The notes: generated by a model not told the origin, from the letters alone. A DNA stretch of 40,642 nucleotides from Enterococcus sp. BWR-S5 (GCF_016745255.1 NZ_JADOEQ010000027.1:1-40642); one strand, 5' to 3'. Counted from the stretch's first letter, positions 8,028 to 16,691 are shown. Numbers and translations are program-made.

Positions 8028-10640
8028 TTAAATCCATTCCTTTGTCATACGAATATACAAACGTTTCGCAAATTCCACTGTAATCAGATACAGCACAATA
8101 ATTGCGACAAACCAGCCCCAATAAGCTGTTGGCAGTTCTGTAAACTCAAATACTGATCGTAATGGTGTTACGACAATACCTATTCCTACCAGAATTGCTC
8201 CCAAGCTTGTCAACAATACTTGTGGAGAAGCGATACTTTGAATAAACGGTAGTTTTCTTGTACGTACCATATGAACAACCAATGTTTGACTGACTAATCC
8301 AACCATAAACCAACCAGTTTGGAACAGACTTTGATCAGCAATCGTGTTTGCGCCGAACACAAACCACATCACCAGATAGGTCATAATATCAAAGATACTA
8401 CTGACAGGACCAATACACAACGTGAATTTCGCCATGCTGTTAATTTCCCAGCGAACAGGCTTCAACAGCTCTTCTTCATCCACATTATCCCAAGGGATTG
8501 TCAATTGAGCAACATCATAGATTAAATTTTGAATCAGCAGTTGGATGGACATCATCGGTAGAAACGGCAGAAAAGCACTGGCAACTAAGATAGAGAACAC
8601 ATTACCAAAGTTTGAGCTAATTGTAATTTTGATATACTTCATCATGTTACTAAATACTTTTCTTCCTTCGATTACACCGAATTCCAATACATTCAAGCTT
8701 TTTTCCAATAGGATAATTGAGCTGGCATCTTTGGTGATATCCGCAGCTGTATCCACTGAAATCCCTACATCGGCTTTTCTCAAAGCAGGTGCGTCGTTGA
8801 TTCCATCGCCCATAAAGCCTACTGTATGACCATTTTTCTGCAAGGTTTCGATGATTCTTGATTTCTGCATTGGATTCAGCTTAGCGAACAAGTTTGTCAT
8901 TTCCACTTCTTCTTCCAATTGTTCATCAGACATTTCATCGAGCTCTGCTCCCAAGACGACATGAGAAACCTCAATTCCTACATCGCCACAAACCTTTTTA
9001 GCAACAATATCGTTATCACCCGTTAGAACCTTTACGTTGACACCATGTTCATGAAGAGATTTGATTGCTGTGATTGCTGATTTCTTCGCTGGGTCTAAAA
9101 AGCCCATAAAGCCGATCAGCGTCATATCCGCTTCATCATCGGTACTATAAACTGCTTCATTATGCACATCTTTTTTAACAGCTACGGCAATGACGCGCAT
9201 GCCCTGCTCGTTCATCTTACGATTGACATCCCGCATTTTCTGACGAAGTTCTTCTGTTAGAGGGACAATTTCTCCATCAATCTCTGCATGGGTACATACT
9301 TCTTCCATCTCTTCCACAGCACCCTTTGTTACCATGAATTGATGGTTGTCAGCATTTACCACAACAGTCAGTCTTCTTCGGGAAAAATCAAAAGGAATTT
9401 CATCTAACTTCGTAATTGATTTGAAAGGTGTTGCCCGTTCATTTTCCGCGTAGTAATTAATTACTGCAATATCCATCAGATTTTTCCAACCTGTTTGGTA
9501 GTGAGAATTCAAAAAGGCCATATCCAATACTTGTTCATTTTCAATCCCAAGTGGATTCAAATGTTGAACTAAAACAACTCTGTCCTCAGTAATTGTTCCT
9601 GTTTTGTCGGTACAAAGAACATCCATACCACCTAAATTTTGGATAGATGGCAATTCCTTTACAATAACTTTATGCTTAGATAAGGTAAGCGCGCCTTTTG
9701 CAAGGTTGCTTGTTACAATCATCGGCAGCATCTCAGGTGTAAGCCCTACAGCAACTGCGATTGCAAAGAAGAAGGCTTCGCCCCACTCCCCTTTTGTCAA
9801 ACCATTAATCAAGAAAACAATTGGAAACAAGACCATTACCATACGCAATAGAAACTTGCTGACCTTTGTCAAACCAATATCAAAAGAAGTTTTGCCCCGT
9901 TGTGTCGTTGCATTTTTTGCAATATCACCAAAGAAGGTGTTTTGACCAGTCTTCAAGATAATCGCTTTCCCTTGACCACTTAAAACATCGGTTCCCATAA
10001 ATACCAAATCCTGCATGTCTAAAGCTGATACACCTTGTTGGTCTTTCTCCACTCCTGCATCAACAAATTTCTCAACAGGCATGGATTCTCCTGTTAGTGA
10101 GGATTGATTGACAAACAAGTCTTTGGTCCAGATTAGCACAGCATCTGCAGGAATCATATCTCCTGTAGCCAAGGTAATGATATCTCCCGGAACAACTTCA
10201 TCCATAGGGATTTCTCTCGTTGTTCCCTCACGAGTAACAGCTGTTGTATTTTCAATCAGCTCTTTCAAAGCCAGACTGGCTTTTTGGGAACGAAATTCCT
10301 GAATAAATGTAATGACTACGCTGGCAAGAATCATTAACCCCATTACAATAGCCGCTTCAAAGTCCTTAGTTAGAGCAGATACAATCATTAATAATGCCAA
10401 TACATAAACAAAGGGGTCTTTAAATGCTTCAATAAACATCAGCAACGCTGGTGTCGGCTTTTGTGCAGAAACCTCATTGGGACCATATTCTTCCAAACGT
10501 TGTGCTGCATCTTCTTCAGATAAACCTTTATCTGAGGTACGCAGCTCCATCATCAGTTCTCTTTCAGATAACAATGCCAGCTTTTTTAAATCTTGTTCTT
10601 TTGTTCCTTTTCTAATTTCTGTTAATTTTTTATTCATCAT
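8028..10640 (-). CDS. mgtA: Magnesium-transporting P-type ATPase
   Basis: An 870-residue type IIIB P-type ATPase that imports Mg2+ across the membrane using ATP. Features: cytoplasmic N-terminus, TM pair at about 68-113, actuator motif TGES at 183-186, TM pair with the ion-site motif near 300-306 (GLTPEMLP), the phosphorylated aspartate D345 in DKTGTIT, the hinge motif GDGINDAP near 640, and a C-terminal bundle of about six TM helices. The long N-terminus, the PEMLP rather than PEGL motif and the sequence around RRRLTVV place it with MgtA/MgtB and not with Ca2+ or Na+ pumps. GGAGG lies 8 bases before the first of two adjacent ATGs. Control is strongly indicated by the M-box riboswitch upstream and probably by a leader ORF with two hairpins. 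Confidence 0.96.
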   Translation of the reverse strand: MMNKKLTEIRKGTKEQDLKKLALLSERELMMELRTSDKGLSEEDAAQRLEEYGPNEVSAQKPTPALLMFIEAFKDPFVYVLALLMIVSALTKDFEAAIVMGLMILASVVITFIQEFRSQKASLALKELIENTTAVTREGTTREIPMDEVVPGDIITLATGDMIPADAVLIWTKDLFVNQSSLTGESMPVEKFVDAGVEKDQQGVSALDMQDLVFMGTDVLSGQGKAIILKTGQNTFFGDIAKNATTQRGKTSFDIGLTKVSKFLLRMVMVLFPIVFLINGLTKGEWGEAFFFAIAVAVGLTPEMLPMIVTSNLAKGALTLSKHKVIVKELPSIQNLGGMDVLCTDKTGTITEDRVVLVQHLNPLGIENEQVLDMAFLNSHYQTGWKNLMDIAVINYYAENERATPFKSITKLDEIPFDFSRRRLTVVVNADNHQFMVTKGAVEEMEEVCTHAEIDGEIVPLTEELRQKMRDVNRKMNEQGMRVIAVAVKKDVHNEAVYSTDDEADMTLIGFMGFLDPAKKSAITAIKSLHEHGVNVKVLTGDNDIVAKKVCGDVGIEVSHVVLGAELDEMSDEQLEEEVEMTNLFAKLNPMQKSRIIETLQKNGHTVGFMGDGINDAPALRKADVGISVDTAADITKDASSIILLEKSLNVLEFGVIEGRKVFSNMMKYIKITISSNFGNVFSILVASAFLPFLPMMSIQLLIQNLIYDVAQLTIPWDNVDEEELLKPVRWEINSMAKFTLCIGPVSSIFDIMTYLVMWFVFGANTIADQSLFQTGWFMVGLVSQTLVVHMVRTRKLPFIQSIASPQVLLTSLGAILVGIGIVVTPLRSVFEFTELPTAYWGWFVAIIVLYLITVEFAKRLYIRMTKEWI

Positions 10641-10657
10641 GTTTCTTTCCTCCGTTT

Positions 10658-10704
10658 TTTACCTGCCGGAGAAAGAAAAAACTCTGTCTATCCAGCCAGG
10701 TAAA
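10658..10704 (-). promoter_or_regulatory. Hairpin B just upstream of the mgtA ribosome binding site
   Basis: On the minus strand TTTACCTGGCTGGA (10704-10691) pairs with TCCGGCAGGTAAA (10670-10658): 13 base pairs with one bulged G, around a 20-base loop containing TTTTTT. The 5' arm is made of the last codons of the leader ORF, so a ribosome finishing the ORF would melt it. The 3' arm ends four bases before the mgtA GGAGG. No T-run follows the stem, so it is more likely a translational or pausing element than a terminator. Confidence 0.6.
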
Positions 10705-10741
10705 GATTATTTGTGTTTCGCCTCTGATGGGGGTCTTCCAT
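10688..10741 (-). CDS. Leader peptide MEDPHQRRNTNNLYLAG, candidate MgtL-like Mg2+ sensor
   Basis: A 17-codon ORF, ATG at 10741-10739, TAG at 10690-10688, ending 47 bases before the mgtA start. A GAGAGGA ribosome binding site lies about 8 bases before the ATG. It sits between the M-box terminator and mgtA, so it is transcribed only when the riboswitch allows read-through. The peptide starts M-E-D-P and continues with an arginine pair; Salmonella MgtL, which controls mgtA, is of about the same length, starts MEPDP and also has an arginine cluster. In E. coli, nascent peptides starting with acidic residues and proline destabilise the ribosome at low Mg2+. Hairpins A and B overlap its start and end, as expected of a translation-sensitive attenuator. 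Seen: ORF, site and hairpins. Inferred: translation and regulatory role. Confidence 0.6.
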   Translation of the reverse strand: MEDPHQRRNTNNLYLAG

Positions 10742-10750
10742 GATAATCTT
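10703..10750 (-). promoter_or_regulatory. Hairpin A covering the leader ORF start
   Basis: AAGATTAT (10750-10743) pairs perfectly with ATAATCTT (10710-10703); inside it, ATGG (10741-10738, containing the start codon) can pair with CCAT (10730-10727). It would hide the leader ORF start and overlaps hairpin B by two bases at 10703-10704, so the two stems compete or stack end to end. Confidence 0.5.
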
Positions 10751-10820
10751 CCTCTCTGTATTTTGATTAAAATCGAGTAGATAGATATTGCTATAGCAGC
10801 CTAAGATACTGTAAGACAGT

Positions 10821-10853
10821 AAAAAACCGCACACTCAACAATAGAGTATGCGG
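10821..10853 (-). terminator. Riboswitch-controlled terminator of mgtA
   Basis: On the minus strand CCGCATACTC and GAGTGTGCGG pair (one G-T wobble) and are followed by six T. It lies directly downstream of the M-box and upstream of the leader ORF. In known M-box systems Mg2+ binding favours such a terminator. Confidence 0.85.
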
Positions 10854-10867
10854 CATAAAAAGGCATA

Positions 10868-11033
10868 ATTATCTTCTCCATCGTTGAGCTTTAGCACTAT
10901 AGGGCGTAGATAATTTCTTATCAGCTACATTATGGATGACCTTCACGACCATCCCTGTTCAACCAACTAAGAGTCTCTCGATTCTTTCGCGGCAGCAGCC
11001 TGTGTCCATATAGGAGCCTCACCTAACAATTCT
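10868..11033 (-). ncRNA. M-box (ykoK leader) Mg2+ riboswitch
   Basis: The minus strand carries the conserved M-box blocks in order: GTTAGGTGAGGCTCCTATA, then GGCTGCTGCC, then a variable stem-loop section, then TATAGTGCTAAAGCTC followed by ACGATGGAGAAG. These match the B. subtilis mgtE leader closely. M-box RNAs bind several Mg2+ ions and switch off downstream transport genes when Mg2+ is plentiful. The following terminator and mgtA complete the standard layout. Ends are approximate. Confidence 0.93.
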
Positions 11034-11237
11034 TCTATTCAATTTTGTATGAAAATCACCAAAATAATAACCTGCTTCAACAAATAAATTATTTTATGTG
11101 ATTCATACGACCAAATTCATAATAAATGATTATTCTTCAAAAGTCAAAACAAATACAACTGTTTTTTTAACTTCGTTATTTATACCAATCAAAAAGACAA
11201 CTTAGTACCAACCAATAGATTCTAAATACAATAACGA
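11034..11237. other. AT-rich upstream region of the mgtA leader
   Basis: Between the trxB terminator and the M-box. It must hold the mgtA promoter, but I see no clean -35/-10 pair. No ORF with a ribosome binding site is seen. Confidence 0.4.
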
Positions 11238-11272
11238 AAAAGGGAGCAGCGACCTGTTCACTGCTCCCTTTC
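11238..11272 (-). terminator. trxB terminator
   Basis: AAAGGGAGCAG and CTGCTCCCTTT with an 11-base loop, followed on the minus strand by TTTTTCG. It lies 10 bases beyond the trxB stop. Confidence 0.85.
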
Positions 11273-11282
11273 ATTCTGTCCA

Positions 11283-12224
11283 TTATTCGCTAACGGTTGC
11301 TTCAGTTTCTTTTATTGATTCAAGATAGTTATATACTTGTTGTCCGGCAATTCCGCCTTCACCCACAGCAGTTGTGATTTGGCGTAGTGTCTTTTCACGA
11401 ACATCACCAATTGCATATACACCGGGAATACTTGTTTTCATATCCTGATCCGTGATAATCCAGCCTTCTTCATTTGTGATGCCACTGTTTCTGAAGGGTT
11501 CTGTTAATGGATCTAGCCCAACATAAATGAAGACACCATCAGCAGCAATTTCTTTCGCAGCTTCCGTTTTCACGTTCTTCAATTGTACACCGGTAACAAC
11601 CATGTCGTTACCTACGATTTCTTCAAGAACTGTATCCCATTCAAAGCCAATTTTTTCATTGGCAAAGGCACGGTCTTGAATGATTTTTTGTGCACGAAGC
11701 TCATCTCTACGGTGAACAATTGTCACTTTTGAAGCAAACTGAGTCAGATAAATCGCTTCTTCAACCGCTGAATCGCCGCCTCCGATAACCATCAAATGTT
11801 TATTACGGAAGAATGCACCGTCACATACCGCACAATAAGAAACACCACGTCCAGCATATTCTTCTTCACCGGCAACGCCAAGCTTTCTGTGAACACAGCC
11901 TGTGGCAATAATTACGGATTTTCCTTGGTAGGTTGTATCTTCACAAATGATTTCCTTATAGCTGCCATGGTCCTTAATATCCTGAACCATACCATAGACA
12001 TTTTCTGTTCCAAATTTTTCTACATTCTCATACATCTTCATAGACAAGTCTGGACCCATAATTGAATCAAACCCAGGATAGTTTTCAATCTCAGCGGTAT
12101 TGTTCATTTGGCCGCCGGGAACACCTCTTTCAATCATTAAAACAGATAGGTTAGAACGGGAGGCATAGAGTGCTGCTGTCATTCCAGCAGGGCCTGCACC
12201 GATTATAATCACATCATACATCAT
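11283..12224 (-). CDS. trxB: Thioredoxin reductase
   Basis: 313-residue low-molecular-weight thioredoxin reductase that passes electrons from NADPH through FAD and a disulfide to thioredoxin. FAD motif GAGPAG at about 9-14, redox motif CAVC at 131-134 within GVSYCAVCDGAFF, NADPH motif GGGDSAVEEA, and the C-terminal FAD motif AIGDVREKTLRQITTAVGEG. GGAG lies 9 bases before the first of two consecutive possible ATGs (12224); the second is one codon on. It is monocistronic: its own terminator follows, and the GNAT gene upstream is 278 bases away with a promoter between. Confidence 0.96.
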   Translation of the reverse strand: MMYDVIIIGAGPAGMTAALYASRSNLSVLMIERGVPGGQMNNTAEIENYPGFDSIMGPDLSMKMYENVEKFGTENVYGMVQDIKDHGSYKEIICEDTTYQGKSVIIATGCVHRKLGVAGEEEYAGRGVSYCAVCDGAFFRNKHLMVIGGGDSAVEEAIYLTQFASKVTIVHRRDELRAQKIIQDRAFANEKIGFEWDTVLEEIVGNDMVVTGVQLKNVKTEAAKEIAADGVFIYVGLDPLTEPFRNSGITNEEGWIITDQDMKTSIPGVYAIGDVREKTLRQITTAVGEGGIAGQQVYNYLESIKETEATVSE

Positions 12225-12444
12225 TCTTTTGAGCTCCTTTTCTTTTTCTAAAACAGATTTGTCAGCTGTTTCTACCTTTAACTTACTTATTTTTAAAAGC
12301 TGTTGCTTTATTTAGAGCGGTTGAAACAAAAAATCTTTATGTACTTTCTCTACAGATTTTACATAAGTAGTTCAATCAAGTATATCTACTTTACAACCTA
12401 GACAGCTGCTTGTCTACTTTTCTGCCTAAGTACCGACCTTAACT

Positions 12445-12453
12445 ATATTACCA
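12445..12453 (-). promoter_or_regulatory. Extended -10 promoter for trxB
   Basis: Minus strand TGGTAATAT: an extended -10 (TG, one base, TAATAT). No clear -35. It gives a leader of about 215 bases before trxB. Weak evidence. Confidence 0.3.
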
Positions 12454-12502
12454 TATTTCCACTTTTTTAGTAGCTGATTTTTTTGGAATATTCGTTTTCA
12501 TT

Positions 12503-13057
12503 TCAGCTTTCTTTTTTATCATCTAACGGCTGTAAATCGCCTTCAACCCATCGTTTTCGAGTATAAACATATTCATAAGAAGAAAATACTTGTGCTAATG
12601 ATTGAGAGAAAAATTCACCTTCCTGTTCAAACAAAAACCCGGACTTTTCAATGACTCGTTTTGATGCACTGTTGTCTTGAAAACAGCAAGCATAGACATA
12701 AGAAATATCTTGAGAAAACAGATTATCCAGTATTGCTTGTATGACTTCTGTCATAATTCCCTGATTCTGGTAGTTTGGATGTAGGACAAACCCTAATTCC
12801 TTTGTATCATCTCTGCCGCCTTCTGAATCCGGATGAACAGAAACATGTCCGATTACTTTTTGCTCCTTCTTACTGACAATCGCATATGCCCCTTTGTTTA
12901 CTATAAGTGTTTCCAGCATAGCTGTTGTTTCATCCAGTGATTCATGATGCTTCCACCCTGCACCCTCGCCAACCCCCACTAGCTTCGCATAATCATGCAA
13001 CGCCGGCAGATCATCTTTTTGAAAATTTCTCAGAATCGTTCTCGTTGTTTCAATCAC
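12503..13057 (-). CDS. GNAT-family N-acetyltransferase (RimJ/RimL-like)
   Basis: 184 residues of the acetyltransferase family that includes RimJ/RimL ribosomal-protein N-acetyltransferases and many small-molecule enzymes. Visible signs: the start IETTRTILRNFQKDDLPAL, the acetyl-CoA loop region LGFVLHPNYQNQGIMTEV (Q/R-x-x-G/A type, here QNQGIM), and the C-terminal NSASKRVIEKSGF motif. It starts with GTG at 13057; GAGG is 7 bases upstream. A strong terminator separates it from the ABC genes upstream. The substrate cannot be predicted. Confidence 0.88.
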   Translation of the reverse strand: MIETTRTILRNFQKDDLPALHDYAKLVGVGEGAGWKHHESLDETTAMLETLIVNKGAYAIVSKKEQKVIGHVSVHPDSEGGRDDTKELGFVLHPNYQNQGIMTEVIQAILDNLFSQDISYVYACCFQDNSASKRVIEKSGFLFEQEGEFFSQSLAQVFSSYEYVYTRKRWVEGDLQPLDDKKES

Positions 13058-13070
13058 ACAATCACCTCTA

Positions 13071-13120
13071 AAAAATCGACAATAGCAGAAGTTGATCCCC
13101 TTCGACTTCTACTATTGCCG
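13071..13120 (-). terminator. ABC exporter operon terminator
   Basis: CGGCAATAGTAGAAGT and ACTTCTGCTATTGTCG pair over about 15 base pairs around a 12-base loop, with ATTTTTT following on the minus strand. It lies 13 bases beyond the exporter stop and separates it from the GNAT gene. Confidence 0.88.
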
Positions 13121-13132
13121 ACCCTATTATTT

Positions 13133-14914
13133 TTATACTTCACTATTTTGAAGTTTATACATATCCGCGTAAAGACCTTCTTCCGCTAATAGCGCTTCAT
13201 GGTTTCCTTGCTCAACAATGGAACCTTTTTCCAACACTAAAATCATATCTGCATCTCGAATCGTTGACAATCTATGGGCAATCGCAATCGTTGTCCTGCC
13301 TTGTCTCATGTTCGCAAGACCTTCTTGGATTAATCCCTCTGTCTCTGTGTCAATCGTAGCAGTGGCTTCGTCCAGCACTAAAATTTTTGGATCAGTAACC
13401 ATTGTTCTGGCAAAGGAAATCAATTGGCGCTGCCCACTGGAATAGCTGGCTCCACGCTCAATTACTTTTGCCTGATAGCGTTTTGGCAAGGTTTCGATAA
13501 ATTTATCTGCTTGAACAAAACGAGCGGCTTCTCTAATTTGTTCATCAGTAATTTCCGAATTCAGCATGCGAATATTCCCAGCGATATCACCATAAAACAT
13601 AAACGCATCTTGCAGTACCAACCCCATTTTTTGACGGAGCTCTGGCATAGGATATTCCCGAATATCACGATCATCAATCAATATTTGACCTTCATAAAAT
13701 TCATAAAAGCGCATTAATACATTGATAATTGAGCTTTTCCCGCTTCCTGTATGGCCAACCAATGCGATTGTCTCTCCGGGATTGGCTACAAAACTAATAT
13801 TTTTCAAGACCTTGTTTTCTCCATCATAAGAAAAGCTGACATTCTTAAACTCAATTTTTCCTTTGAGGATTTTTCCATCTGCTTGTTCTTGCTGCTGAGG
13901 CGTCAACTCTTCTGTATCGAAAATTTTAAGAATCCGACTGCCGGCAACAATACCATCTGTAAAGATACTTAGAAAATCCATCATCTGAGTCATCGGTTGA
14001 AAGAAGGCTTGAACATAGGTCACAAACGCATAGACTAAGCCAACCTTAATTGGTGAGTCCAGTGCATCAAAGCCAAATAATGTTAGAGCTGCTGAAACCG
14101 CCAGCGCATAAAGCAAATTGATGATTGGACTCAATAATAGAGAATTTACTCGAATCATCGCAATTTTCGTTTGCAGATACTCCTCGTTCGTCGTCTCGAA
14201 TTCATTTTCCAGTCGCTTCTCCTGACGAAATTGCTGAATAATCTGCATGCCCGAAATATATTCATTCAGCTTTGTATTAAGCTGGCTCAGTTTTTCTCGC
14301 ATATTTCTATAGATACGTGAGCTGAACTTCTGATAGTAGCCAATGACTGCCAATAAAATCGGTAAAAACAAAAGAATACAAAATGCAATTCCTTTATCAA
14401 TTTGATACATTCCTACAAAAGAGGACAAGACAGCAAATATTCCCGTCAACACCATCAAAAAGACATACCAAAATTCAAAAAGTGTCTCTGTATCATTCGT
14501 TACACGTGAGACAATTGAACCTGCCGGCGTCTGATCAAAATAGCGCATACCCAAGGTTTGTAATTTCTCAAATAATTTTACTCGAATATATTGGTAGGTT
14601 TTCAGCGAAGCCATCGAATAGAGGAACCACTGGAAAAACCAGATAATACTCTTCACAACGACACCAAACATATAGATGCCTGCAAACCAATAAATAACCT
14701 GAGCGGTCGCTGTTTTAGAGGTAAGATAATTGTCCATCAAGGTCTGAATAATCCGTGGCAAAATAGCATTAATAACTGACAGAACAAAGGCAAAACCAAT
14801 CGCTGCCGCAAAGGTTGCCTGAAACGGTTTTGCATATTTAAATAGACGTTTAACAATCGTTACCTGTTCCTTCACAGGGATAGATTTTGTCCATGCTGAT
14901 TGTTGCTCTTCCAT
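13133..14914 (-). CDS. Heterodimeric ABC multidrug exporter, subunit with catalytic Walker B
   Basis: 593 residues: six TM helices (about 30-320) then an ATP-binding domain. Walker A GHTGSGKSS, Walker B ILVLDEATATID with the catalytic glutamate, and switch histidine in AHRLST are intact, but the signature is the degenerate YSSGQ rather than LSGGQ. Its partner next door has the reverse pattern, so together they form one complete and one degenerate ATP site, as in LmrCD, BmrCD and the E. faecalis Efr exporters. Likely a drug or lipid-like substrate exporter in the cytoplasmic membrane. It overlaps the partner stop by one base (TAATG) with GGGAG upstream, so translation is coupled. I do not assign a specific efr name, because the two- and three-letter pairs cannot be told apart here. 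Confidence 0.93.
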   Translation of the reverse strand: MEEQQSAWTKSIPVKEQVTIVKRLFKYAKPFQATFAAAIGFAFVLSVINAILPRIIQTLMDNYLTSKTATAQVIYWFAGIYMFGVVVKSIIWFFQWFLYSMASLKTYQYIRVKLFEKLQTLGMRYFDQTPAGSIVSRVTNDTETLFEFWYVFLMVLTGIFAVLSSFVGMYQIDKGIAFCILLFLPILLAVIGYYQKFSSRIYRNMREKLSQLNTKLNEYISGMQIIQQFRQEKRLENEFETTNEEYLQTKIAMIRVNSLLLSPIINLLYALAVSAALTLFGFDALDSPIKVGLVYAFVTYVQAFFQPMTQMMDFLSIFTDGIVAGSRILKIFDTEELTPQQQEQADGKILKGKIEFKNVSFSYDGENKVLKNISFVANPGETIALVGHTGSGKSSIINVLMRFYEFYEGQILIDDRDIREYPMPELRQKMGLVLQDAFMFYGDIAGNIRMLNSEITDEQIREAARFVQADKFIETLPKRYQAKVIERGASYSSGQRQLISFARTMVTDPKILVLDEATATIDTETEGLIQEGLANMRQGRTTIAIAHRLSTIRDADMILVLEKGSIVEQGNHEALLAEEGLYADMYKLQNSEV

Positions 14915-16665
14915 TAGGCTTCACTCCCTTCTATTTTCGCTTCTAATTGCTGCTTATCCCACATTCGTTTATACCAACCGTTAGCAGCAAGCAGCTCCTG
15001 ATGGGTTCCACGTTCAATAATCTTTCCTTCATCCAATACAATGATGTCTTCTGCATGCATCACACTGCTTAGACGATGTGCTGAGATGATGGTCGTTTTA
15101 TTTTTTCGTGCCGCCTTCAAATTACTCAAAATTGCTTCCTCTGTTTTAGCATCAACCGCTGATAATGCATCATCTAAAACCAACAGCTCCGGATCGATGA
15201 TTGCTGCTCTGGCAATTGACAGCCTTTGCCTTTGCCCACCGGAAAGAGAAACACCGCGCTCGCCAACCATAGTATCATAGCCGTCGGCAAATCCTTTTAT
15301 ATCTTCATTGATATAAGCCATTTCAGCTGCTTCCTCAACTGCTTCCTGAGTTAAGTGAGGGTCAGCAAAACGTATATTATCACGTACCGACATAGAGAAA
15401 AGAAATTGGTCTTGAGGAACATAACCGATTCCAGTAAGCAGCGCATCCAAAGAATAGTCTTTGATATTATGCTCACCCATCATTATTTGTCCCTGATAAT
15501 TATCATACTCCCGCATCAACAACTTCAATACTGTTGTTTTCCCGGCTCCTGTTTTTCCGACAATCCCCAAGGTCTCTCCTTCATTAATGGTGAACCTGAT
15601 ATCCGTCAAGGCAGGACTTTCTTCCTTCGGATAACTGAAGGAATCCACTGACATTTCCAGAGTTCCTCTAGCCGGTATCTGAATGGCATCCTCTCTCTCG
15701 ATAATATGTGTTTTTTCATGTAACAGCTCATTGACCCGATCATAGCTGGCATTTCCACGCTCCAGTACATTAAACAGACGGCCAATTGCAAACATCGGCC
15801 AAATCAGCATACCAATATAACTGATAAACGAAACCAGCTGACCAATCGAAATCGTATCATTCATAATGAAATTTCCACCAACAATAATCGTTAGCACGTA
15901 GGAAATACCAATAATCAGTGTGATGAAAGGATCAAATAAGGCATCTAAAAAGTTTACTCGTTTATTTTTAACGATTGCGTCATCAATTTTTTCTGTAAAA
16001 TCTTGAATGTCTTCTTTTTCCTGTCCAAAAGTCTTAATAACCTTCATCCCAGTGATACTTTCCTGTGTTTTATCATTAATGGTCGAAAATGCTGCTTGTG
16101 AATCTCGAAACGCATCATGAAGCTTCGAACCAAGAACCCGTGACATGACTGCCAGCAACGGCAATGGAATCAACGCAATCAAGGTTAACCGCCAATCGAC
16201 GAAAAGAACCATGGCGATAATTGTACTCCCACCAGTAATAAAGGAATCCGCAAATGTCAGAATCCCCGCACCGGCGACATTTTGAATCGCATTCAGATCA
16301 TTTGTGGCATGAGCCATCAAATCTCCGGTTCGATGGTTTTGATAAAAGATGCTGTCCATTTTTGTAAAATGACGAAACAGCTGCTTTCTCAAATCCTTCT
16401 CAAGCTTCGCTGCACTTCCCCAAATATATTTGCGCCAGATATAACGAAAAATATACTGCGCAAGGGCTGCTGCCAGCAACACACCCACCCAAAAAAGAAT
16501 ACGGGTAAATGTAAAATTTTCACTTGCTATAATATCTACGACGACGCCAATCACTTTTGGCGGAATCAATTGTACGATTGCCACCATAACTAAAGCAAAA
16601 ACGCCAATCACATAACTTCTTTTTTCTTTCTTAAAAAACCAGCCTAACTTTCTAAAAACAGACAT
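14914..16665 (-). CDS. Heterodimeric ABC multidrug exporter, subunit with degenerate Walker B
   Basis: 583 residues: N-terminal six-TM exporter domain (about 15-305) and ATP-binding domain. Walker A GKTGAGKTT and signature LSGGQRQRL are canonical, but Walker B ends LLVLDDALSAVD: aspartate replaces the catalytic glutamate, the hallmark of the non-catalytic half of heterodimeric exporters. Its LSGGQ completes the active site on the partner. GGGGG lies about 7 bases before the ATG. It is the first gene of the pair; between it and the yneF terminator lie only about 100 bases, holding a possible 14-codon leader ORF and no clear promoter, so expression may depend on read-through from yneF. Confidence 0.93.
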   Translation of the reverse strand: MSVFRKLGWFFKKEKRSYVIGVFALVMVAIVQLIPPKVIGVVVDIIASENFTFTRILFWVGVLLAAALAQYIFRYIWRKYIWGSAAKLEKDLRKQLFRHFTKMDSIFYQNHRTGDLMAHATNDLNAIQNVAGAGILTFADSFITGGSTIIAMVLFVDWRLTLIALIPLPLLAVMSRVLGSKLHDAFRDSQAAFSTINDKTQESITGMKVIKTFGQEKEDIQDFTEKIDDAIVKNKRVNFLDALFDPFITLIIGISYVLTIIVGGNFIMNDTISIGQLVSFISYIGMLIWPMFAIGRLFNVLERGNASYDRVNELLHEKTHIIEREDAIQIPARGTLEMSVDSFSYPKEESPALTDIRFTINEGETLGIVGKTGAGKTTVLKLLMREYDNYQGQIMMGEHNIKDYSLDALLTGIGYVPQDQFLFSMSVRDNIRFADPHLTQEAVEEAAEMAYINEDIKGFADGYDTMVGERGVSLSGGQRQRLSIARAAIIDPELLVLDDALSAVDAKTEEAILSNLKAARKNKTTIISAHRLSSVMHAEDIIVLDEGKIIERGTHQELLAANGWYKRMWDKQQLEAKIEGSEA

Positions 16666-16691
16666 CTGTTTTCCCCCTTCTTACATAACCT

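Noticed and set aside
8028-10640. Calcium or sodium pump instead of mgtA
   Set aside because: The PEMLP motif, N-terminal features and the upstream Mg2+ riboswitch all point to a Mg2+ ATPase.
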